A DNA stretch of 64,000 nucleotides. Source: Kitagawia praeruptora (Eukaryota; Streptophyta; Magnoliopsida; Apiales; Apiaceae). The DNA lies in assembly GCA_037693485.1 (NCBI GenBank), contig CM075351.1:102008001-102072000 (forward strand), given 5' to 3'. The notes beneath the pieces were generated by a model that saw only the letters and a list, made by a program, of their open reading frames with translations, did not search any database and had not been told where the DNA came from. Each line of letters begins with the position of its first letter. Within the stretch, counting starts at the first letter, position 1. Both the position numbers and the translations under genes were made by a program. Shown here piece by piece: positions 1-10,655 of this stretch.

Positions 1-1199
1 CCATTTCAATCTGTGCATGCCACAACATTAAGCTCATGTACTAGTTACGTGTGTGTATATATCTGCTGAATCTATGCATGTGTTTCTATGTCAATATAAT
101 ATACACGTACTTCTATCAAATATACATCTATAAACATACAAACATTTTTCTATGTATTACCCTATTTGATACATATAGCCATAGGTGTTTACACCCAAAA
201 ACAAAAGATTATCAAAAACTATGGCTTGTGTGCAAAGTATTTTTTGTTTTAAATCACTACAAGAAAACTCGGCTAAAATCGACTGCACAAATTCGACTGG
301 TCTAAATTCGACCGGATCCAGTCGAATTTAGGGTCAATTCCAATAAATTATTGGTCAAACTTAAATTCGACTGGATCCGGTCAATTTTAAGAGCAGTCGA
401 ATTTAAGTAGTCGAATTTAGATGTGCGGTCGAATTTAACCAGTCGAATTTATTTCCCGCCTAAATTCCCGCCTAAACTTATTTTAGTAAGTTTATAAACT
501 CGACCGAAGGCAGTCGAATTTATAAAATCGACCGCAAGCAGTCAAATTTATAAATTCGACTGCTATTATAAATTCCACCGACATCAGTCAAATTTATAAA
601 CTTGACTGTTACCAGTCAAATTTATAAATTCGACCGGAAGCAGTCAAAGTTATAAATTCGACTACCTTTTATAAATTCGACCGAATTCGGTCAAATTTAT
701 AAATTTGACTGCAACCAGTCGAATTTAGAGCCAGGTCAGCAATCCGCGTGAAACTAAGTTTAAGCGGAAAAATTTCCGCCTAACTTTTTTCAAAATATTT
801 AAAATTAAATTCGACCCAAAGCAGTCATATTTATAAATTCGACTGCAATCAGTCATTCTTATTAGAAAATTAAATTCAAAATTTATTTAAAAAATTTAAA
901 ATTAATCCTTAAATTATAAAAAAATTACCACAATATCCTTATAAGATGAACTACAAATTAAAATTTACTTTACCTATTTGGGACAATTTTTTTTAATGTA
1001 AATAAAGTGTTGAGTTTATATTTGTTAAGAAGTTTGGAAAATTTTAATAAATACTTACCAATTTCAAAAATTTATGATTTTTTTTATAGTACGTTTTGAT
1101 AACATATCGTATTCAATAAAAATGATGAGAGACCATAACAGTGTGAGTTAAAAAAAACATATTGTATTCAATAAAAATGATGAGAGACCGCAACAGTGT

Positions 1200-2555
1200 G
1201 AGCTAAATATTTTTGAACGATCCAATTGTACGAATGCCAATATATATCAAATATAACGATATTCCCAAAGTTTCAGAAAATAAAAAATTAATTTGATTGG
1301 AAATCTTAGTAGATCACTATTATTTTCAATATGACTCGTAACTAGTGCTTTGTCACCGATTATTGTTTCTATTTTTTTAAAAATATTTTTGAAAGATCCA
1401 ACCGTACGGATGTCAATATATATCTAATATAATGATATTCCCAAAGTTTCAAAAAATAAAAAATTATTTTGATTGGAAATATTAGTAGATCACTACTATT
1501 TTCAATATGACTCGTAACTAGTGCTTTGTCACCGATTATTGTTTCTATTTTTTTAAAAATATTTTTGAACGATCCAGCCGTACGGATGTCAATATATATC
1601 TAACATAATGATATTCCCAAAGTTTCACAAAATAAAAAATTAATTTGATTGGAAATCTTAGTAGATCACTATTATTTTCAAAATGACTCGTAACTAGTGC
1701 TTTGTCACCGATTATTGTTTCTATTTTTTTTAAAAAAAATTTGAACGATCCAACCGTACGGATGTCAATATATATATAATATAATGATATTCTCAAAGTT
1801 TCAGAAAATAAAAAATTATTTTGATTGGAAATCTTAGTAGATCACTACTATTTTCAATATGACTCGTAACTAGTGCTTTGTCACCGATTATTGTTTCTAT
1901 TTTTTTAAAAATATTTTTGAACGATCCAGCCGTACGGATGTCAATATATATCTAATATAATGATATTCCCAAAGTTTCAGAAAATAAAAAATTAATTTGA
2001 TTGGAAATCTTAGTAGATCACTACTATTTTCAATATGACTCGAAACTAGTGCTATGTCACCAATTATTGTTTCTATTTTTTTAAAAATATTTTTGGACGA
2101 TCCAACCGTACGGATGTCAATATATATCTAATATAATGATATTCCCAAAGTTTCAGAAAATAAAAAATTCATTTGATCGGAAATCTTACTAGATCACTAC
2201 TATTTTCAATATGACTCGTAACTAGTGCTTTGTCACCGATTATTGTTTCTATTTTTTTAAAAATATTTTTGAACGATCCAACCGTACGGATGTCAATATA
2301 TATCTAATATAATGATATTCCCAAAGTTTCAGAAAATAAAAAATTAATTTGATTGGAAATCTTAGTAGATCACTATTATTTTCAATATGACTCGTAACTA
2401 GTGCTTTGTCACCGATCATTGTTTCTATTTTTTTAAAAATATTTTTGAACGATCCAACCGTACGGATGTCAATATATATCTAATATAATGATATTCCCAA
2501 AGTTTAAGAAAATAAAAAATTAATTTGATTGGAAATCTTAATAGATCAAAACTAT
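1200..2555. repeat. 176-bp tandem repeat array, about 8 copies, inside CACTA-1
   Basis: The phrase GATCCAACCGTACGGATGTC recurs, with small variations, at about 1219, 1395, 1571, 1747, 1923, 2099, 2275 and 2451, an exact 176-bp period. Each unit also carries CTAGTGCTTTGTCACCGATT and a run ttctatttttttaaaaatat. The unit length is in the nucleosomal range. Related but diverged copies, with period 159-178 bp, occur in a different CACTA family at 13312-14110, 24123-24920 and 57740-59400. Confidence 0.93.
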
Positions 2556-2564
2556 TTATAAACT

Positions 2565-2726
2565 TGACCGAACGCAGTCGAATTTATAAATTTGACTGCA
2601 ATCAGTCGAATTTATAAATTTGACTGCAACCAGTCGAATTTATAAATTTGACTGCAACCAGTCGAATTTATAAATTTGACTGCAACCAGTCGAATTTATA
2701 AATTTGACTGCAACCAGTCGAATTTA
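2565..2726. repeat. 28-bp minisatellite of subterminal-type motif in CACTA-1
   Basis: About five to six copies of a 28-bp unit built on GACTGCAACCAGTCGAATTT follow each other directly. The motif is the same CAGTCGAA/TTCGACTG word found in the subterminal zones, so this looks like local amplification of a putative transposase-binding word. Confidence 0.85.
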
Positions 2727-2961
2727 GTGCCATGTCAGCGATCCGCGTGAAACTCATCCAACAGTCCAGATTAACATATCAACATAATAATCCAATGGTC
2801 ATTATTCATCCCAGCACATCCCACACATTTATATATCTCTCCCTCATCTTCCTCCCCTTCATCTTCCTCCCCTTCATCTTCTTCCCCTTTCTCTCCCACA
2901 TCTATATACACATATACACAAACAAATACAAATATATATATATACCCAATCTCTATATTTC

Positions 2962-2965
<4 letters not shown>

Positions 2966-3008
<43 letters not shown>
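2966..3008. repeat. (TA)n microsatellite
   Basis: An almost pure TA dinucleotide run of about 40 bp lies inside CACTA-1. The 143-codon open frame spanning it (2732-3163) is low-complexity and is not called as a gene. Confidence 0.9.
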
Positions 3009-3009
<1 letters not shown>

Positions 3010-4204
3010 TATATACATACTAACACCTAGAAAATCAACTCGTGGAATGTCAATTTCGGTGACAAAAATAACTCCGGCCACTCCTACAACTCCGGCAACC
3101 ACGGAAATTCCGGCAACCAAAACAATTCCGGCAATTGAAACAAATCCGGCAAAAAAAAAATAATTTTGGATGTTTCCATGCAACTAAATTAGGAGCAAAT
3201 TCGTATATTTTTAAATTTAATTATGAAACTTGAGTTTGAGTTGAATTTTTAATAAAGATATATTTTAAAAATATTTTAATATTTGATATGAAGTTATTGT
3301 TGTTCTTGAATTAGTTTTATATATGAATTATGTTATATTTGTGTTGATTAGTTTATTGCAAACTATCTTCAAATGCAACTAATATGTTCAGAACATTCAA
3401 AACCATGCAGTTAAGAGCAGCAGAAAGCTGCTGAATTTTCAAGATATGGTACAATAAAATTGATTGTTCTCGGTCGAATTTGTAAATTCGACTGGTTGCA
3501 GTCAAATTTATAAATTCGACTGGTTGCAGTCAAATTTATAAATTCGACTGATTGCAGTCAAATTTATAAAGTCGACTGGTTGCAGTCAAATTTATAAATT
3601 TTCAAATCTTCAAATTTTTTCAGGCGGCAAATTCAAAATTTTTAAATTTTCAGATTTTTTCAAAATTGCGGTCATATTTAAATTCGACTGGTTGCAGTCA
3701 AATTAATAAATTCGACTTGTTGCAGTCAAATTTATAAATTCGACCGGACTCCGTCGAATTTATAAATTCGACCGGAAGGTACCTTAGGCGCCAAATTCAA
3801 AATTTTCAAAATTGTGGTCGAATTTAGAGCAGTCGAATTTAGCCAGTCGAATTTATTAAATTCGACTGCTTTTTGCTAAATTCCACTAAGCTAGGATCGA
3901 CTGCTCTTTTGCAGTCGAATTTAGCTAAATTCGACTGGATCCAGTCGAATTTAGCTAAAATTGACTGCAAAATGGCAGTCGAATTTAGCCGAGATTCTGG
4001 TAGTGAATATATGCATGTAAAATAATTTTACCTAAAAAAGATGATAGTATTTTATACATCTTTTATATACATGAAAAAGTAAAAGTAAGTTTTTAAGATA
4101 AATGTCAAAAGTATTCATTTAGCATTATATACATTTATAAAGAAATGAAAGATAATATCTAATTGATAATATAATTGTATATTTATTTATTTAAATTTTA
4201 TCTT

Positions 4205-4391
4205 ATACTCCGTCCAATAGTATAATACATGTCCATTTCAATTTACAATATAAATTTGTGATCATTTTTCCTAAATTATCCTTTTTGAAAATTGTATAGC
4301 TACTAATGAGTAATGACCAAGAGTATTAAATAGGTCATATTTTTAAGATGCGTAATTTTTTCAAAAGAGATATTGTGTGACGAGGGAATAA
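4205..4391. mobile_element. Degenerate Stowaway-like MITE, present once per unit
   Basis: The left end reads tactccgtccaatagtataa; fuller copies read tactccctccgtccaatag, the typical Stowaway (Tc1/mariner MITE) terminus. The right end gacgagggaataa is a weak inverted match about 185 bp away. The same element recurs at about 11280-11465, 18384-18568, 22084-22267, 29182-29367, 33953-34137, 54455-54657 and 63638-63826. It was therefore part of the unit before amplification. The copy at 54455 has a small internal duplication of the ccaatagtataata word. Confidence 0.55.
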
Positions 4392-5023
4392 TCAACATTA
4401 AGAAAGTGAAAAAAATTATAAACCAAAGGTAGTTGTACCAAACAAATTATAGGAAAAAAAATTTGACAACAAAAAATCAATTATATATCCATATAAACTA
4501 GTAAAAAGTTGCATAAATTCTATATATATGATTTTACAAAATCATTCGTATAATTTTCATATAACTTTTTCTCCTCAAAATGATAAAATTTGAGGAGAAA
4601 ATGAGAGAAAAACTCACTTTTCTGGTTAGCAAATAGCTTCATCCCATTTTTCTTTTGAATGAGTTTTTCTTTTGATTTACATCAAAACAGACCAGTAACA
4701 AAACTAAAACAAACTGACAAATAAATAAAACACAAAATAAAATAAATAAATATTTAGTGGATATGTGTCTTCGTCAAATATCCAAAATGAAGAAATGGTA
4801 TGATGCCCAGATAGTATCCATATAATATAGATGATAAACACTATTAAATTAGTGTATATGTTATAAAAACAAGAAACTTAAAACATTGAAAAAGAACAAA
4901 GTGAAGTTTAAGAAGAAAAGAAGCTTCATGACAGAAATGTAAGTGGAGAAGGAACACCAAACGTGAGTTTTGTAATTACATAGAAAAAGTGCTAAAATGC
5001 TAAAGAGTACGAGTGGGTGCAAT

Positions 5024-5403
5024 TGTTGTATTTGACTTAATTTGTCAAATAAACTAAAGAAAATAAATACGTAAATAATGTATTTAGTAGATATAAATTA
5101 TATTGATTGTGTGATTATCATAATATAAGTTACATGTATAATCATTAATTGTATGGATTATGTAGATAAATATTTGTAAGTTACAAATATTTATATAATG
5201 ACATTGATGACATTGAATTGTAGATTAATGGGCAGTTATGTTTTGAGGGGTGGAGGTTTTGTTTGGTTGCCTATAAATAGTGGTATATACCAATGGGAAG
5301 AAGCACATGAAAAAAAGGATTCAAAACAAATTCCGGAACCCCCTCCACTATCTCCCCCTACTTTTCACAAATCAATTCATTTTATGCATTTTAATATACT
5401 TCA
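5024..5403 (+). repeat. 5' LTR of the small Copia element
   Basis: It starts tgttgtatttgacttaattt and ends atatacttca. It contains a TATA-like gcctataaatag near 5270, consistent with a promoter. The near-identical partner is at 7930-8322. Confidence 0.92.
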
Positions 5404-5404
5404 T

Positions 5405-5416
5405 TGGTATCAGAGC
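5405..5416 (+). other. Primer binding site for initiator-Met tRNA
   Basis: TGGTATCAGAGC starts one base after the LTR end. This is the standard plant Copia PBS complementary to the 3' end of tRNA-iMet. Confidence 0.9.
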
Positions 5417-7254
5417 TACGGTGATTTACGGATCTTTGTATTGGGCAGGTTTATTTTCATGTTTCAAAGTTCTTTTATTTCTTTTTCATGAATCGCTTAC
5501 CAGTTTGTACGTCTCGGACGATCAATATATCCTTCCATATATCCTTCTGTTAGCTACATAGCACTGTGCTAGTTTTATTTGTTTGCACATTCTCATGCTT
5601 ATTCTGCCTATTCCATGTGTTAACGTGCTTAACTTTTTGTTTTAAATGATCTGAATTGTTTTTCTAGTCATGTAATTATCACTCTTGTTCATCAAGTTTT
5701 TCCGTAGCCTCTCACTCATTTCATGTCTAGGTTCTACCTCTTATTTGTCATTTGCAGTTTTTCATTTCTTTTGTCAATTACAAGGTATGATTAGTTTTTT
5801 TTCTCATGATTTTGTATGATTTTACTTTATTCATTTTCATTGTCATCTGTTTTACATGCTAACAATGTGCGGTTAGATTATATTTATGTTTATTTATGCA
5901 ATTTGTAAATTAATTTTTATTTTTGTGTGGATTAATTATATCATTATTAACTAGTTGTTCATATTGGTATTGTGTGATCGCTTGTTCCTCGTTTTCGCAG
6001 AGCATGTTTTATTCTATTATTTTGATTTTTTTCTAATTGTGAAAATTGATATAATAAAATAATATTAATGTTTTCTGACATGTGTTATTTGCTTGTGGGT
6101 CAATCTTAGTTTATCTTTTTGGAACGCAAGTGTACATTGGTGAATTGATAATATTTTTTTGACACAATTTATTAATTTTAAATTGTCATGGTTGGTATAA
6201 AGACATCGTGTTTTATATTATCTGCTTAGTTATATGAATTACTAGCTCTTCGTAAAAAGTTTTTTAAATCTTGTGAGAAGATTTATTAGAACTGAATTTG
6301 TTGATAATGAATTTTTTTTATGGCATCATTATTGTTAATTTAATCCGGAAAATGAGAAATAAATTATTTCTGAAAAGGTTTGGAAACTACCGTTGAAATA
6401 GACGGAACTATACTGGAGGATAATTTCTAGTGAAACTCTAAAAGGGAGTATAAATTTTGTAAATAATAATTGGGTGTGAATTGTGAATTATTGTTGAAAA
6501 AGACGATATTATACTAGAGGAAATTTCTAGGAATGCTCAAAAATTGAGCATAGAAAATAATGATGAGTTGGTTATATATTTTCGGTTTGAAGAATATGAA
6601 AAATTTAATGACCCGAATTATAATGTATGAAGCAAAATAAAAAAAATAAGAAATAAATTGTTTAAGTACAATTTGAAATTTATCGTTGAAATAAACGATA
6701 TTGTGTTTGAGAAAATTTTGTGGCTCTCGGAATAGAGAGCGGAAAGGATAAAAAAATTGGGACAAGTGTCCGGAATCAAATAAATAAGAATATGTTGTTT
6801 TCTATAAGAACGAGAAAAGGTATCAATATAATTTGAAATTATCATCAGAAAATATATTGAATTTTAATTTGAACAAAAATGCTCAGAATATAGAGAAAAT
6901 AGTTTTTTTGTCGCTTGTAATGAAGAGCACGAAAATTAACTATTTTTTGAAACGAGTACTTTATGATTTATTTTAACAAGATCGATCAAGAATAATGAGT
7001 CGGATCTAAATACTGGTTATGAACCATCGTGTATGGTTGAATATATGAGATTGAGAATTTCATTAAAGTGGGTGATTGAATTTAATGTATATGGAAGTGA
7101 AATATATTTTTTTATGGATATTTAAGGAAGCATAGTCCATAGAAATAATCGAAAGTGGGAGCTGTATTGATCAATCTGAAGATAAATTACGCAGAAATTG
7201 GGAATATTTTATCGAGAATAAATTAGACAATTGTGTCTGTATTTTAAAAAGTGG

Positions 7255-7800
7255 GAGTTTGTTTACACTATTATCAGTTTTTGTTAATGATATATTGTTG
7301 TCGGAAATCATAAAGGAATGCTCAACAAAACTAAGTTTGGACTTAGTGGGAAAGTTGAGAATATGGGTGAAATCTGATAAGTTCAGGGAATTAAAGATTT
7401 TGAATATTTAGTGTGAACCAGAAAGGTATCTGAGTTAAATTCTTAATCGTTTAAGGATGCAAAAGTGCAGTCCGGCGCCAACCCTATTGGTAATGGGGAA
7501 ACGATTAATGCGGAAAGAGAATCACTAGATGTAACATATGCGCAAGTAGTCGGAGGTTCGATGTTGTGTAATTGATTGACTTGACTTGGCGTATTTAATT
7601 GGTCTAGTGAATAGATACGAAAGAAATCCTAATAAACCTAATGATAGGTTGTGAATAGGATAATGAAGTACTTGAAGTGTACATTGCACCACTAGTTGGT
7701 TATGAGGCAGACGTGCCTGAATTTATTAATTGTTCTGGTGCAGATTTCGAAGGTGATAAGATAATGAGAATTCAAGTTCGGAAGACCTATTAATTTATGA
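7255..7800 (+). pseudogene. Decayed Copia reverse transcriptase/RNase H remnant
   Basis: Frame-hopping translation recovers fragments in Copia order. A VNDILL piece resembles the RT YVDD block, YAQVVGGSMLC resembles the conserved YxxxVGSLMY block, and a NRIMKYLK-like stretch follows. Stops and frameshifts are frequent, so no functional protein is possible. Upstream interior sequence (5417-7254) shows no recognisable gag or integrase. Confidence 0.6.
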
Positions 7801-7929
7801 TGGATCCGAAGTTGGGAAAGTAAGAAACATGGATGTGTTTGCAATAAGTGAAAATGACAATATTTAATTAGAGATTATGAATTTTTTGGGAGTCACGAAC
7901 ATTATGTGACAAAAACGTCAAGTGGGAGA

Positions 7930-8322
7930 TGTTGTATTTGACTTAATTTGTCAAATAAACTAAAGAAAATAAATACGTAAATAATGTATTTAGTAGATAT
8001 AAATTATATATTGATTGTGTGATTATCATAATATAAGTTACATGTATAATCATTAATTGTATTGATTATGTAGATAAATATTTGTAAGTTACAAATATTT
8101 ATATAATGACATTGATGATGACATTGAATTGTAGATTAATGGGCAGTTATGTTTTGAGGGGTGGAGGTTTTGTTTGGTTGCCTATAAATAGTAGTATATA
8201 CCAATGGGAAGAAGCACATGACAAAAAGGATGAGCCTGTTCAAAACAAATTCCGGAACCCCCTCCACTATCTGCCCCTACTTTTCACAAATCATTTCATT
8301 TTATGCATTTTAATATACTTCA
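7930..8322 (+). repeat. 3' LTR of the small Copia element
   Basis: It matches the 5' LTR apart from 5 substitutions and small insertions, the largest being an 8-bp insertion near 8232. It is followed directly by the target duplication GCAAT and resumed unit sequence. Confidence 0.92.
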
Positions 8323-9394
8323 GCAATGACCATGCTCGGTTTATATAGGACGTGAAAGAATTTTTAGAAGAGAATCTTATATTTGTTTGAGATATTTGTT
8401 TATTTTATATCTTTATTTGAGTATTTTTTGTAATTTTTTATGACAATGAGAATATTGTGTGCGTGGCAATGACTGTAATACTTACGAAAGATAATATTGT
8501 AAGGATGACAATAATGATGAGATATTTCAAAAGATCATTTCTGTCTAGTCAGAATCTCTTTTATGATTAAACTGTTAAAAATTACAATAGTTTAGTTTAA
8601 AAACATATGTTTTAAAAAGTGATTGCTTTTTGATTTTACACATGTATATAAAATGAGTGGCCTAAAAATTTTGGGAATTGATAAATAAGCTCTTGTTTTT
8701 ATAACTATTAAAGCTCCAACTTTAATTTTTTGATATTTTAATTACACTACTACCCATGATTTCTAAATAATATGAATTTCATTGGTTTTGTTTTTATCAT
8801 GGATAGTTGTGTCATTTACATATTTTAATATCAAAAAAATTGAGATATTGTGTGACGCCCAAAAAAATGAGAATTTAAAACACCCAAACGCCACAAAAAG
8901 TAGTGGTGGGCCTTTCAAAACAAAACATCATTTAGCGTTATTGTCAAAACACTACACCAACTTGCGTTTCAACACACAAAAAAAAAACTTAACGCTAGAC
9001 GCATTAGCGTTACAAAAAAAAATAAAAAAATAAATCAAAACACAGTTTAATACTATGTATTGGAGTGATATTTGGGGTCAAGTTTTTGAGTGTGATATTT
9101 GGGACCATTATAGATAGGGCCAACACCCTAATCTTATCCTCACATTTTCTAAAAGGACCTAGCCATAAGTTTTGTTAGGTTTGTGTATACATGTACATCA
9201 TTACAATGTAATTGTCTCAACTTTGTATTTTCGTATAATAAACCATTTATTAAAGAATTATAGATTAATATATTTTATAAAATTTAATTTGTTTGATATG
9301 TAAATTGTGTGTTCTATTGTAAAAAATGATGGGTTCGAATTTTCATTTTTAAATCACTTTATTGTGCTTAGAATGTCACGTGAAAGTGAAAGTC

Positions 9395-9860
9395 ATGTGA
9401 GGTGAAACTTATAATTTTCATCATTGAAAATGGGAATAATTTGTAGTTGATTTGAACCAAAAAATGTCATTGTTATATATATATAATATTGCCTAAGTAA
9501 GGATATAGGCCTTTTTTTTATCTTAGAGGCTCTCATACCAAATTTAGGCTTTAGAGTAATAACTCCAATAGTGCTCAACAAGATGGAGAAGATAAAAGAG
9601 AATAAAATTAGTGTGAAACATAAAACTCTTTTCCTTAGCTGATTACAAGAATATCAACCCATATTTATACTATTGTGTTAAGTACATAATGTCCTAAACT
9701 AAAGTTATACCACCCATTTTAATGGTATTTATTCAATAATTTCAACCATTACAAATGTTAATGTTTAAATAATATAAACGTGTAATTTGTTTCATTTTGG
9801 AAGATCTTTTACAAAACCACTTGTCATATCTCTGCTCACGTCTTAGTTGATTAATCAACA
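9395..9860 (-). mobile_element. Fossil Copia 5' end in the unit: LTR, PBS and gag N-terminus
   Basis: On the minus strand a putative LTR (9860 to about 9543) starts TGTTGATTAATCAAC and contains a TATA-like AGTATAAATATGGG. It is followed by TGGTATGAGAGCC (9540-9528), one base off the tRNA-iMet PBS in its first 12 bases. Next, near 9470-9395, an open frame includes QIIPIFNDENYKF, which matches the usual N-terminus of plant Copia gag (IPIFNGENYxFW). The rest of the element and the second LTR are absent. Equivalent segments lie at 16410-16882, 20290-20668, 27220-27690, 32060-32534, 35870-36337 and 61700-62147. Copies near 13276 and 24090 are truncated. Confidence 0.65.
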
Positions 9861-9866
9861 TTAAAT

Positions 9867-10061
9867 ATGGATATGTTGCTGCTTTCCCTGCTAATGTTGG
9901 TGCTTGTGGCCAAAGCGAATATGTTCAGTTACGTGACCACCATTGATGATGTGTCCACGGAACACGTAGCTGCTGCCTTGCCCACCCATCTTGAATGCTT
10001 GGTTGGAGTAAAAGTTACTATTATAACGAGCAGTACTAGAAGTTTCAATATGATTTGCTGA
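9867..10061 (+). CDS. Small ORF with signal-peptide-like start in the left hairpin arm (64 aa)
   Basis: This is a true ATG ORF. It begins MDMLLLSLLMLVLVAKA, which looks like a signal peptide with an A-x-A cleavage site, followed by MFSYVTTIDD. The right arm encodes a homologue on the minus strand. Copies of this left-arm ORF are at 16889-17083, 20675-20869, 27697-27891 and 32541-32735. At 62160-62348 the first ATG is lost and an internal one is used. Comparison with the right arms and with 36344-36481 suggests that this version is frameshifted after residue 35, because those end in PPILNAWL. No family is recognised. It could equally be chance coding potential in a non-coding hairpin. Confidence 0.25.
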   Translation: MDMLLLSLLMLVLVAKANMFSYVTTIDDVSTEHVAAALPTHLECLVGVKVTIITSSTRSFNMIC

Positions 10062-10643
10062 GGTGAACAGATAATTGTTAGCACCGCCACTTCTATAGGT
10101 ATAGTGCCACCAACTTGCCAGATCTTTGCTCACTTCTCAGTTGAATAATCAACTTCAAAGTGTGGATTTTCAGAGACAACCACTGAGTAACATTTCAGAT
10201 CGATCCAGTGTGAACTATCAATCTCAGCACGCCATCCGAAATGCGGTCCATGAACTTCGGTATTTCATGGACCGCATTTTGGATGGCAGTGTTGAGAGTG
10301 ACAGTTAACACTGGATCGATCTAAATTGTTTTTCAACGGTTGTCTCTGAAAATCCACACTTGAAGTTGATTAATCAACTGAGAAGTGAGCAAGGATCTCG
10401 CAAGTTGGCGGCACCCTATAGAAGTGGTGGTGCTAACAATTATATGTTCACCTGAGCAAATCATATTAGAACTCTAGTACTGCTCCTTATCATAATAATT
10501 AACTTTTACTTTAACCAAGCATTCAAGATGGGTGGCCGGGCAGCAGCGTGTTCCGCGGGTGCAACATCAATGGTGGTCAGGTAACTAAACATATCTTGTT
10601 TGACCATAACCAGCAGCAAGAGCAGGGAAAGCAGCAGCATATT
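9871..10643. repeat. Long inverted repeat (hairpin) copy 1, short apex
   Basis: The left arm (9871-10254) and right arm (10263-10643) are reverse complements with roughly 85-90% identity by eye over the parts compared. The apex pairs ggtccatgaa with ttcatggacc around an 8-base loop at 10255-10262. The outermost pairing is atatgttgctgctttccctg with its complement ending at 10643. A transcript of either strand would fold into a duplex of about 385 bp. Small related ORFs run inward in both arms: 9867-10061 plus and 10506-10655 minus. Confidence 0.93.
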
Positions 10644-10655
10644 CACTTGGACCAT
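10506..10655 (-). CDS. Small ORF in the right hairpin arm, homologous to the left-arm ORF (49 aa)
   Basis: The ATG at 10655 opens MVQVNMLLLSLLLLLVMV, then DMFSYLTTID, and ends PPILNAWLK before the stop. It shares the core MLLLSLL...MFSYLTTID with the left-arm ORF and runs toward the apex from the opposite side. A longer upstream open stretch begins only with a TTG. Counterparts are at 17609-17746, 28417-28554, 33175-33324, 37064-37201 and 62873-63010; the copies at 17609, 28417, 37064 and 62873 end differently (PGHPS) after a frameshift. An overlapping ATG frame (10585-10818, 77 aa) encodes a Gly/Ala-rich product, and I cannot tell which frame is ancestral. Confidence 0.25.
   Translation of the reverse strand: MVQVNMLLLSLLLLLVMVKQDMFSYLTTIDVAPAEHAAARPPILNAWLK

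Larger units (their letters stand above)
252..4008. mobile_element. Complete non-autonomous CACTA transposon (CACTA-1) with AAT target duplication
   Basis: The element proper is 255-4005 (3751 bp). It begins CACTACAAGAAAACTCGGC and its right end, reverse-complemented, begins CACTACCAGAATCTCGGC, giving an imperfect terminal inverted repeat of about 23 bp. The 3-bp target duplication AAT flanks it at 252-254 and 4006-4008, and the uninterrupted site is visible in other units (near 11075). Subterminal zones (about 268-730 and 3470-3990) are packed with TTCGACTG/CAGTCGAA motifs in both orientations, as expected for En/Spm-type transposase binding sites. No transposase ORF is present, so any movement would need a transposase in trans. 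The interior holds tandem arrays, annotated separately. Confidence 0.93.
5019..8327 (+). mobile_element. Small non-autonomous Copia LTR retrotransposon with GCAAT target duplication
   Basis: Two LTRs (5024-5403, 380 bp; 7930-8322, 393 bp) both run TG...CA and bracket a 2.5 kb interior. The 5-bp duplication GCAAT lies at 5019-5023 and 8323-8327. A PBS follows the left LTR and a purine-rich tract (agtgggaga) precedes the right LTR. By eye the LTRs differ by 5 substitutions and three indels (2, 3 and 8 bp), so the insertion is fairly recent. The interior has no long ORF but keeps a decayed RT/RNase H stretch. It entered the unit about 15 bp from the minus-strand TATA-like site. Confidence 0.92.

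Noticed and set aside
1200..2555. CRISPR-like direct repeats
   Set aside because: The repeats are 176 bp with no short unique spacers, lie within a plant CACTA transposon, and there are no cas genes.
2732..3163. 143-codon ORF inside CACTA-1
   Set aside because: It is low-complexity, made of pyrimidine runs, a TA microsatellite and short imperfect repeats. It has no domain and sits in a non-autonomous transposon.
5405..5416. Possible tRNA-like sequence at TGGTATCAGAGC (also near 53721)
   Set aside because: Only the 12-13 base primer binding site is present, directly next to an LTR. There is no tRNA gene.
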